DNA from: Hybos culiciformis
Taxonomy: Eukaryota > Arthropoda > Insecta > Diptera > Hybotidae
NCBI GenBank assembly: GCA_964007475.1
Contig: OZ023273.1
Coordinates: 142,697,308 to 142,761,307 of the forward strand
Length of the DNA stretch: 64,000 nucleotides
Direction of reading: 5' to 3'
Below are positions 52,882-61,826 of the stretch, in pieces. Under the pieces are notes generated by a model. That model searched no databases, was not told the DNA's origin, and saw only the letters and a list, made by a program, of their open reading frames with translations. The position numbers and the translations under genes were made by a program. Every line of letters starts with the position of its first letter. Position 1 is the first letter of the stretch.

Positions 52882-53613
52882 AACGAAATTAGTGTACTTT
52901 ATAAAGTTTTTTATGTACTTTACTCAAATTTTAGAAAATTTATTACTATTTAAAACAAAAAAAAAGTACCTTAGATTATTTTATAAGCTGACTATTTACA
53001 AACAAAGAAATTGTATTTTTACAAAGGAAAAAAGTTGTTGTTGCCAAATAATTTTTAAGCGAAATGATATTTTTTTTACTATATTTTATTTAGAATATAA
53101 TTTTTAAGTATAAAGAAATTTTTTTTTTGATATTAATCAATTAAAATCATGATATTCTATTTATTTCAACTAATTAGTAATTTTGTTATAAAAATCACAC
53201 AGTAAGTTAATTAAATAAAGATTTTTTTTTCGACAATTTTTATATATAATAATAATACCTAACCTAACAAGAAAATATGCATTTAACGAAGAAATTTATT
53301 AAAAAAAAATTATCGCAGTCATAATACTATTTAATAAAAATTATTTTTATTTATTTTATTTAATTAAAGCGTTTTTAAAACATTGTGTGTATTTATTTTA
53401 TATGCAAAGCTATATTTCTTAGTATCCAAAAGCACATTGATAATAATAAAAGGATAAAAAAGTGTTTGCAATATAAAATTTCTAATTATAGCTATTTTAA
53501 TTTTAATCGAAAAAACAAATTGGCGGTCGATTGATTGATTCAATTTTCAAAGTATTTTTTTTTAAAATTCTTAAAAATATTATAAATTTTTACATATTAT
53601 TTTTCATTTTAGA
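52882..53613. other. AT-rich stretch after the transporter
   Basis: Probable 3' UTR with AATAAA-like signals; no other feature seen. Confidence 0.5.
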
Positions 53614-53856
53614 ATAATCAAGAATATTATTTTAATAATATTATTATCGATATATAATCCAATTGTTAAATTTAAATGTGATTTGATGGAATTTTTTGAT
53701 CAAGAAGAGAATCAGCTCAGAGCTACGAAAATGATATCATGCAAAAATCTAACAATACCAAGAAATTCTGGATATATCTCTATTATGAATTCTCAGTTGA
53801 ATGAAGACTTTGATACTTTTAGTCATGTGAAGCATTTGAAAATACAGATACAATAA
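53614..53856 (+). other. exon-like frame of unknown identity within the element
   Basis: After an acceptor-like TTTTAG, an 80-codon frame runs to TAA at 53854. From about 53653 it has balanced composition and coding-like content (FKCDLMEFFDQEENQLRA, then SGYISIMNSQL), unlike the low-complexity chance frames around it. I do not recognise a family. It could be the last exon of a third captured gene. Confidence 0.35.
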
Positions 53857-54844
53857 AAACTAATCTATATTTTTTTTACCATGAGATAAATGTATGTATA
53901 TTTTTGTTAAATTTTTGTTAAGTTTAAATAATTTTAACGAGAAAAACCATTTCACTTTTTATGGAAAACAATTCAAAAAATTTCATTTATAATTTATACG
54001 TTTAAAAAAATTTTAATTTCTACGTATCAAGTAAGAAAAACGTTATTTTGCTGAAATTAAAATATTAGATTTATTGTATTTTTTTTTTATCAACGTAAAA
54101 ATGTAAATGTCCAATTTTTAATTGAATTTATAAATTAAATTCGAATTATGGTGAATTCGGCTGTCTTTTTTCTGCAGCAATAATATTTTTGCATTTTTTT
54201 TTTTAATTTTGATAACAAGATATAGGGTATATTGCATAATACGCTTTAATCAAAAATAAAAGAACAATATTTAAAATAAAATTATTTTTACTTTTACATA
54301 TACAAATAATAATTTCATATACAAATAATAATGAGCTCAATCTCAAGAATCCGAAATTTTCGGCCATATTAAGTATCTAAAAATCACAGAAGCTTATTAA
54401 ACGAAAATTCAAGAAATATTCTAAAAGTTTTCAAATATCATTAAAATAAGTTTAGCATACGAAACGTTTTCATCAAAATCAAGTTTTATTTATAAAAATG
54501 TGCAACGATTTTTGCTTTTACAACATATATACATATATATACATATACATCATTTTAATTATATTTATGAAGTACATAAGAAATGTATTTTGTGAAAAAT
54601 AGATTCATTCGATAATTTTAATATTAATTACTAAAATCTTTCGTTTTTGAAAATTTATGTTTTAATTTTTATAAGAGAATTTATGTTAATTTGTTTGTTT
54701 TTATTATTTTTATGTTAAATAATAAATAGTATTTCAACATTAACTGTATCTGATTCTTATTTTTGCCATTTTGGTTACAACAGTTTTTTTTTACTTTAGC
54801 AAAGTTACCATTAAATGAGCTGACATTTTGTTAATTGATGTTAA

Positions 54845-55070
54845 TGTTAATTGTAAAATATACTTTAATATAGGCTCACCATTTTTGTCCTCCTAAAAGG
54901 AGGGCCTATTCAGAATATTTTTAGTTTTTCGCAAATATCTCGAAAATATGAATGGGTAAAAAACGCACCGTTTTCGAAATATTTGCGAAAAACTAAAAAT
55001 ATTCTGAATAGGTCCTCCTTAGGAGGACAAAAATGGTCAGCTTACATTAAAGTATGTTTTACAATTAACA
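54845..55070. repeat. 226-bp near-palindrome (fold-back MITE)
   Basis: The left arm from TGTTAATTGTAAAATATAC through GTCCTCCT and the AAAAACTAAAAATATTCTGAATAGG complement mirrors the right arm ending ACAATTAACA, with about 20 unpaired bases in the centre. A few mismatches and small indels separate the arms. Noncoding; would fold into a long hairpin. Confidence 0.8.
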
Positions 55071-55479
55071 TCGACGGCAGTCATAGAATTGTCCTTCGAT
55101 GTCCGTCATATAAGTGACATTTAAGTAAGATTTACAACTAGCTTAGTAGTCAGCCTGATAACTGATCCTGGAGACAGTTTTAATTCTGACTTATATGTTA
55201 GTTTCATAACTAACGGCTACGTCAGCTTTATTCTTTACCTTAATGCTTGTCGTATACCTAACGTTCAGTCGTAATTTACGGTTACAAATAACTAGCTCGA
55301 AGGCACTTGATGTATGGGCAATGTCAGTTATTTGTCACCTATATACGATCCATGTCGTACTTTTTATATATCCTTGTGGCTAACGTGTTCATATCATTAG
55401 TATACTAAGTTAGTTAACAAATGATGTTTTTTATTTCCGATGAACTAGACAAATAACTGACTCGTGGTATATTGGGAGA

Positions 55480-56246
55480 AGTACTTAGTTCTGAATAAAA
55501 TAAAATCGGTTAAGAAAATAATCATTTTTTAATTAAATAAATACATTTTAATGAAGTAAAATAATGGTTTTGTTTTTCCAAAATTAATGAATTGATTGAA
55601 ATATTTGTTTAAAATTTATCTTAAAAAGAAGTAGGTACTTTTAATCAACATAAAAGCATAAGTTAAATAGATAGTTAAATTTATGATTAACGAATTATAA
55701 ATAAAACACAATTATGAAAAAGTGTAAAATAAGTATGCGTAATTTTCAAAAATTTCATAAAACCTTAAATTCACAATTTATGCGAAATTGAAGTGAACAC
55801 CACACCACATACGAAATAAAAAATTTTCTATATCAATTTTCACGTTGCCATTATAAAGAATACAACTAAAAACTTTTTGTTAGTGTATGTTTTAAAATCA
55901 TAAATACAGTATAAAATTTTTGAGTTTGTTTACTAAATTAAGAAATTATTGAGAGAGAAAAAATGTGGTTTAATATTTAAAAAAAATTCTCTACACTATA
56001 TTTTTTGCTAAAACGATATTTAAAAATTCACGATATTTTTTCATGAAGCAAAAAAGTCGAATTGGTCGTGTTTGTGATCGAAGTCGACAATTAAAAATTT
56101 TTTTTTTCGTTAATTTCTGAATAATATTATGAGAAATGTGATTTCCACCTATTAAAATTACATGAAGCAAAAAGTCAACAATTGTTAAATTTTGTGACAA
56201 TTGTCGATTGTCGACCGGTGACAATTGTTATATGATTCCACCCCTG
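55480..56246. mobile_element. 2.11-kb DNA transposon, copy 2, right part
   Basis: Matches copy 1 from 45965 to 46731 with no difference found, ending CCACCCCTG at 56246. The following flank (ATCATTGTA) is not the GATAGTAAA found on copy 1's right. Confidence 0.9.
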
Positions 56247-56728
56247 ATCATTGTATGTGTTTTTTATCTGTGTTTGTAAGAAGATAGTTGATTGAGTGTC
56301 TTTTTACTATCCTGATTTCTATCAAGATTTTTATCATGTTTTCATTTTTTTGTATTAAATTTTTTTGTTTGTTTTTTTAGTACAGTGATAAAAAAAAAAC
56401 AAGGCATACAATTTTTAATTTTGTATTGTTAAAGTAAAAAAAAAATATTTGTTTTTTTTTTCTGACTGTGACTATCCAGTCAACTATCTTCTCAACTGTC
56501 TTGATTTAAATCCTGCTAGTAGAGAAGATAGTAAATTGCCAATTAATAAAGTAATAAAATTTCACCAATACATTCAACTACTATCTTCGTCAAGATAGTA
56601 AAAAAATCCAGTCTAACCTGGGGGTAAGGAAGTCAAAGTTGTTGTTGTTTAACTGTCAAAATGTACCCCCCCAAGTTTTCACCACTCACTTTCACCACGA
56701 AAAAACCATATCATAGTTTTCCGTTTAT
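56247..56728. other. right remainder of the outer MITE and MED11 upstream spacer
   Basis: Contains repeated AAGATAGT/ACTATCTT motifs up to the MITE end at about 56615, then nonrepetitive sequence with a CCCCCCC run at about 56668. Confidence 0.45.
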
Positions 56729-56929
56729 ATGAAAAAAGTTTTAACAAAAGGGGAATATTGCAATCGGAAACTAACTTTTATTCTTGGGGCACTTCTTACC
56801 ACAGCGTCAATCACCTTTGTTTTACTATTATTTCTATGGTTATTAGACTATATTGTTTGCAAAGAGATAAAACCAAAGTTTATGACAGGAAAATTCGACG
56901 GCTTTTCTTCATTTTTCTGTTTTTTTTGA
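56729..56929 (+). CDS. possible small single-pass membrane protein
   Basis: A 66-codon frame with one strong hydrophobic helix (about residues 19-45, containing TFVLLLFLWLLDYIV) after a basic N-terminus. GC use is slightly higher than nearby noncoding DNA. Its position, about 650 bp upstream of MED11, could make it an independent short gene, an exon, or chance. No family recognised. Confidence 0.22.
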   Translation: MKKVLTKGEYCNRKLTFILGALLTTASITFVLLLFLWLLDYIVCKEIKPKFMTGKFDGFSSFFCFF

Positions 56930-57380
56930 ATTTGTCTCAGAACTAAAACCTTTTTATTTATATGTTGTAATATTATACTAAATAAATTACGATAAAAGTT
57001 CTTGTATGTTTTATGGCGGCTGAGTTGTGAAAATTTTGTTGTTTATATAAATTACCCAGATGCAAGCCGCACAAAATTCAATCAAGTATCGATCGATATG
57101 TTTGTGTTTATTTTGTAATTGGGTTTGTGTTTTTGCTTTGTTCATTTTCATTATTTTTATTATTTATTTTTTGGTAAAAAATTAATTTTAAAATTATTTT
57201 TTAGATAATAAAAATTTTATTCAAATCGAAATAGGAGAATTTAAATTGAATATCAGCTTTTTAATATATTTTTTCGATTTGTTGAAGGATCTCATATTTT
57301 TATAAAATTGATATAGGCATTATTTATAATATTGCTTGTTCAGTTCAGATAGACAACAATAACTAGTTTTGTAAATTGTA

Positions 57381-57891
57381 ATGGCTCATAATCCTTTGGA
57401 TAAAATCACTGCATTGGATAATATCGAAAAAGATATAATCATTTGCCTCCAAAGTGCAGGTATTTTGCTGTTATAAGCTTATAAGTGTATTTTTAGTCAT
57501 ATTTTTATTTAATTTTATGTTTTTTTTAGGCCAATCTCTTCAAGAATTAAGTAAAGAAAAATCTTCATTAAAAGCGGCCGAAAACTCAAATCAAACTTTT
57601 TTAAAATCATTGCAATCTGTTGAATCGAAATTAAGCGAACAAATTAATTATTTAACTCAAGTTTCAACTGGTCAACCACACGAAGGAAGTGGTTATGCAT
57701 CGGCTAAAGTTCTACAAATGGCCTGGCATCGAATGGCTCATGCAAGATCCAGAATAAGGGAATTAGAAGAATGTAAGACAAAGTATGTTCAATTGGCTGC
57801 TAGGCAACGTGTTGTTCCGGGCACTGGTGAATTATTTGTTCAGCAACAACCAAATCAATCCCAACAGCAGCAGCAGCAACAACAGCAATGA
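57381..57891 (+). CDS. MED11: Mediator complex subunit 11
   Basis: Exons 57381-57459 and 57530-57891 join in frame to 146 residues. MED11 is a head-module subunit of Mediator that pairs with MED22 and helps connect RNA polymerase II with TFIIH. The start MAHNPLDKITALDNIEKDI and the two following helices (ICLQSAGQSLQELSKEK, then AENSNQTFLKSLQSVESKLSEQI) match the family. The second half has a SGYASAKVLQMAWHRMAHARSRIRELE helix and a Gln-rich tail encoded by a CAG/CAA repeat. Longer than the vertebrate protein (about 117) because of the tail, as in other insects. It converges on the NUFIP1 gene with about 230 bp between stops. Confidence 0.93.
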
Positions 57892-58123
57892 TTAAATCTG
57901 AAATTTCTAGATATTAAGTATAGAATTAAGAAGACCACATTCAAAATCTATTAAATTTACACAAAATTATAGATACAATTGTTTCATTAATCGAATTGTA
58001 TGAAAATATTTTATTGTAACATAACATAACATCAGAGTAGAAAACTTTTTAATACCTACAATGACACAACTCCCGAAAACTAATATAAATTCAATTTCTT
58101 AAGTAAATAAATAAACAATATTT

Positions 58124-60005
58124 TTATTTCTTTTCACTTTCGATGTCAAAAAAACTATTCTGCACCACATATCGAACACATTGAAGTAATACATTTCTCT
58201 CATGACGAATGTCTTTTTCTAAAAGTTTTGCCAACATTGTGTTTTGATTTCGTAGACAACGAAGTTTTGAATAATTTAAAAGAGGTTTCTTATATTTTTC
58301 TTTTGCATTAGGTAACTTAGAACTTTTGTTTTGATTTGCAGTTGATTTGGATTCTAGATTTGGTTTAATATCTACTTTATCTTTGGATATATTTTCAGAG
58401 CAATTAGTTTTCTCACATATAGTAAACTCTTTAAATATTGGTTGTTCTTCAGGCATTTCATCATCCTGCGAGCATCCAAAATCTAATTTTGTAGGCGAAG
58501 TTATTTCTGTGTTATTTTTCAATTCATTATGTGCGATCGAATTTTCTTTTTCATGTTCTGTTGTTAGTTCCTCTGGAAGTTCGTTCTCACACTTAAGTCT
58601 TGGTTGTGAGTTATTTTGATGATTAATTTCTATTAAAGCACTTCCACACTCTATTGAAGAAACTGAGTTTACATTAGCTTCTTTCTTGTTTGTGTGTTCC
58701 TCGTCCCCATGTTTTTCCTTTGATTGAAATTTAGTTTCGTTATTTGATCCATCTAATTTTGTTTCTTCTTTTTTCTGATGGGTGTTTGCCACTAAGTTTT
58801 TGTTTTCAATTTCGATGGAATTAAGCGATAAATCATCATCGTTATTATTGGAGCCACTTTCACTAGAATCTTCATCACTTTCTGTACCATACATCCCCAA
58901 TAATCCAGCTAAAGGATTATTATTATCATATTTTGATTTTTTTAGAGTTTTAGATTCATATTCAAACAATTTAGATGTTCCTTGAAATTCAGGCAAACTT
59001 CCATTTATTTGGTATTGGTTTATGGAACTGTTTCCCATTGTTTTTGATTTCTTTGAATAATTATCAACAGGTTTGTTTGAATTATCAAATGATTTGTTTG
59101 AGGTATTTTTTCTTTTTATTGCCTTATCAGATCTGTTTAAATTCTTATCCTTCGGTTTGAAGTCAGATGTCTTTTTCAAATGATCTTCATTGTTCATTTG
59201 TCTGCGGTCTTCGGGTTTTCCAAACCTTGATTTATTTTCGCTTATTTTTTCTCCGCGTTTTTGCCTTGCTTCTTTTGCTTGCCTCCGTAGTTCAACATTG
59301 GCTAATGTTGGATAATTTTTTTTTCTTTCTGCTCTCCATTTTTCGATTTCTTCTGGAGAGTTTAAGTTTTTTATTTTTTGAAACAATCCAGTAGAATGTT
59401 GTTCTTCAATGTGAACAGCAAGACTATTCGGATTACCAATGAATGAGCAATTATCAATTGAACATTTTTGATGAGTTTCTTGGTGAGAATTCAATTGTGG
59501 TTGTGTTGAAAATGGAATATCACATATTTCACACCAAAATTTTTGTGACATCTTAAATATTATAAAAAGTTAAATATTTGAAAAAAAATTTATCTAAAAA
59601 TCAATTTTATTACCGAATGTTGAGTTGATTCTTTATAATTTTCATGTCTCTTGTTATTATTCTAAAAATGTAAAAAAAATAGTTAAATACGTCATAAAAA
59701 TGATAATAATATTCAAAATATACTTGGTAATTTTGTCTATTTCCATTATATTTATTTCTATTATGGTTTTGATTGTAACCATTATTATTTCGATGATCGT
59801 TTCTTAAAAATTTTGGAGGAATTGTAGAACCACGTGGACCATACATTGGTGGTGGTTGTTGATTAGTGGGTAATAACATTCCTTCTGGCGTTGAAAAATG
59901 CGGTAAAAGTTTTTTATTTAAAAATTTAGCCTTTGTTATTTCTAAATTTTTAATAGGTACCTTTGGTTTCTCTGGTTGTTTGAAACAAGGTGATGGTAGT
60001 TGTTT
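58124..60005 (-). CDS. NUFIP1: NUFIP1 homologue (snoRNP assembly factor)
   Basis: At least three exons on the minus strand join in phase 0: from 60005 to the donor after NRQNYQ (about 59725); a 48-nt exon at about 59612-59659; and 58124-59551 (475 codons). NUFIP1 is a nuclear RNA-binding platform for box C/D snoRNP assembly with the R2TP/HSP90 system. The last exon begins with two C2H2-like fingers (FWCEICDIPF...HQETH and CSIDNCSF...HIEEQH). The diagnostic NUFIP motif follows (PEEIEKWRAERKKNYPT at about residues 66-82), then LRRQAKEARQKRG, and a long acidic/Ser-rich region. The C-terminal helix contains LLEKDIRHERNVLLQCVRYVVQNSFF. The upstream exon has a Pro and Asn/Arg-rich segment. The true start codon was not found and may lie to the right, near or beyond the LINE insertion. 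Confidence 0.88.
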
Positions 60006-60008
60006 CTG

Positions 60009-60608
60009 TAAATAAAATGTGAAATATTTTTACATTAGATATTTATTACAGAAAAAAATGCTAGGCAAAAACACTGAATTTTGGACGAAAAGTCAAATTG
60101 ATAAAACTTTTGTGAGGCATGCATAAATGTCTACCTATTTCATACGAACTAGGTAGGTGGGTGGGTAGGTACAAAAGAAATTAAAATAAATAGAACTATA
60201 ATTATAAAGGTGTTTAATCAAGCGTCCGTAAATATCGATGATTTATTAAAATGGGAATCAAATGACTTAGGGAAACTTGGAACAAAATAGTGTTTAGACA
60301 GTGTTGGATAAAATCACACATATAATCTTGTATTGTATAAAATTGATAGATAAGTAGGCAGTCATAAGATAGATAGGTAAGATAAAGTTGAAAAATTTTC
60401 GCTCCGTAAAAATTAATAGAAAAATAAAAGAAAAAAAAAAAAAAAAAATCTAAAGGAAAGCAAAGTTTGAACTGATTAAAATAATTAATTTAGTAAATTA
60501 AATAATTAATTTAATCAGTAATTATTGATTGGAGGGCGGGGTGATCGATTGGAATAAGTATTGAAATTGTTCACAGCACGCTGCCTACAGCACACTCAAG
60601 AACCTAAC

Positions 60609-60610
<2 letters not shown>
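60009..60610. other. spacer or NUFIP1 upstream intron
   Basis: After the acceptor CAG (60006-60008) there is a GGTAGGTGGGTGGGTAGG patch at about 60151 and an imperfect AT palindrome at about 60473-60521. No further exon could be fixed. Confidence 0.4.
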
Positions 60611-60672
<62 letters not shown>

Positions 60673-60685
60673 AAACAAATAAATA

Positions 60686-61663
60686 ATGAAAGGTAAGAAT
60701 AAAAAAGTAAACGATAATTCTGATGAATCAACTGCTTCGAATTGTGTAATCTGCAAATTCACAATCAATGATAAAATTGAAACATCAATTGAGTGTTCTA
60801 CCTGTCTCAAGTGGATACACTCTGAATGTTCTTCGCTTACTGAAGAGGAGTTTGATCGTATGAACGATGATGAAGACACATCCTGGCGGTGTCGAAAATG
60901 TTCAGCGAAAAACTGCAAAACCACAAATGAAAAGATTCAATTTCTCTTTGAGGAATTAATAAGCAATATGGGTACAAATAAATTACTTAAAATGTTAACA
61001 AAAAAGTTTGAAGACATATCAACGAATTACCAACATCTTGACTCTAAGGTCAAACAATTAGAAGAAAAAAATCTGTCTCTCGAAACAACAGTATACCAAC
61101 TTCAACTGGAAGTGAACGGGCTGAAACAACTTAACTTAGCGAATGAATTCATAATTAAAGGACTTCCACTAAATATTTCAAACTCCAACTCAAAAGGTAT
61201 TATTAGTACTATTGTTGACGCATCTGAGAAAAGTGGTGGTGAAATATTGGAAACTGACTTTCAGCATATCAGAATCAAAGCAAAAACACCGAGTGACATG
61301 GAAAATAATCGGACTCCAATATTTATCAAGCTGAAAGACGACAATAGTAGACATAAATTTTTCAAGTCTCTCGCTGGCCTAAGAAAAATACTAGGCAAAA
61401 ATCTCCATGTTCATGATGTCCTCACATCGGAAAATCAAGACTTACTAAGGTATGCAAAAATTTTAAAGAATCATAATTTTCAACGAATATATGTCAGAAC
61501 AGGTATTATCTATGTAAAGCAGAATGATACAACAAAACCTATAGCAGTACGTTCAAAAGAAGATATTGATAACATAATTTATAGTATAATGAATAATAAT
61601 GAAGCAAACAGCCCAGATGGTGTTTTAAGCGGAAAATCGAGTGACAATCGGAACAGCGAGTAG
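60686..61663 (+). CDS. LINE ORF1 protein: PHD finger, coiled coil, baculovirus FP-like domain
   Basis: 325 residues. A PHD-type C4HC3 zinc finger occupies about residues 20-75 (CVIC, then CSTC, IHSEC, WRCRKC). A heptad coiled coil lies at about 112-145 (KVKQLEEKNLSLETTVYQL). The C-terminal half starts near LANEFIIKGLP and resembles the FP25-like domain found in many insect LINE ORF1 proteins. ORF1 proteins package the LINE RNA. The start ATG is 15 bases after the A run. Intact, ending TAG at 61663. Confidence 0.85.
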   Translation: MKGKNKKVNDNSDESTASNCVICKFTINDKIETSIECSTCLKWIHSECSSLTEEEFDRMNDDEDTSWRCRKCSAKNCKTTNEKIQFLFEELISNMGTNKLLKMLTKKFEDISTNYQHLDSKVKQLEEKNLSLETTVYQLQLEVNGLKQLNLANEFIIKGLPLNISNSNSKGIISTIVDASEKSGGEILETDFQHIRIKAKTPSDMENNRTPIFIKLKDDNSRHKFFKSLAGLRKILGKNLHVHDVLTSENQDLLRYAKILKNHNFQRIYVRTGIIYVKQNDTTKPIAVRSKEDIDNIIYSIMNNNEANSPDGVLSGKSSDNRNSE

Positions 61664-61826
61664 TTGGCATCATAAGTATTATTTAGTTTATTCCTTATTT
61701 TCTTTTCCTTTCTTTTCCTTATTCCTATAATTTTAATTTTTAACTTTAATTTTAAGATTAATTCAAAACAAATATTTTGAAAATGTTTATAATTTTAGTA
61801 AGGATTATGATTCAAGGAGAGACCGC

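Larger units (their letters stand above)
48085..55476. mobile_element. 7.4-kb gene-carrying DNA element with CCCAATATACCA termini
   Basis: Boundaries come from comparison with copy 1. There the sequence reads CAAGCAGAAGTACTT without a break; here 7392 bp are inserted with AGA duplicated (48082-48084 and 55477-55479). Both ends begin CCCAATATACCA in inverted orientation. Shared subterminal motifs (ACAAATAACT/AGTTATTTGT, GAAACTAAC, AAAGCTGAC) occur near both ends, supporting a single element. No transposase-like frame is visible, so it is nonautonomous. The cargo consists of host-type exons: a takeout/JHBP fragment, a CLN7/MFSD8-like transporter with introns, and an unidentified exon-like frame. 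A 226-bp near-palindrome lies at 54845-55070. The superfamily is uncertain; a 3-bp duplication is compatible with CACTA-like and a few other groups. Confidence 0.85.
44605..56615. mobile_element. outer TA-flanked MITE hosting the whole transposon stack
   Basis: The left end 44605-44620 reads TA then GACTGGATAGTAAA. The right end, near 56590-56616, is the inverted form: TAGTAAAAAAATCCAGTC then TA. The motif AAGATAGT/ACTATCTT recurs in the right part (about 56277-56610), as subterminal repeats do. Removing the nested elements leaves only about 390 bp. The boundary duplication is just TA, so confidence is moderate. Confidence 0.55.

Noticed and set aside
58347..59394. Several plus-strand frames
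   Set aside because: Antisense shadows of the NUFIP1 last exon.
60601..60613. AACCTAACCTAA before the LINE, resembling the insect telomeric TTAGG repeat
   Set aside because: Only two units; a similar CCTAACCTAA also occurs at about 53268; the LINE is not of the telomere-targeting R1 type.
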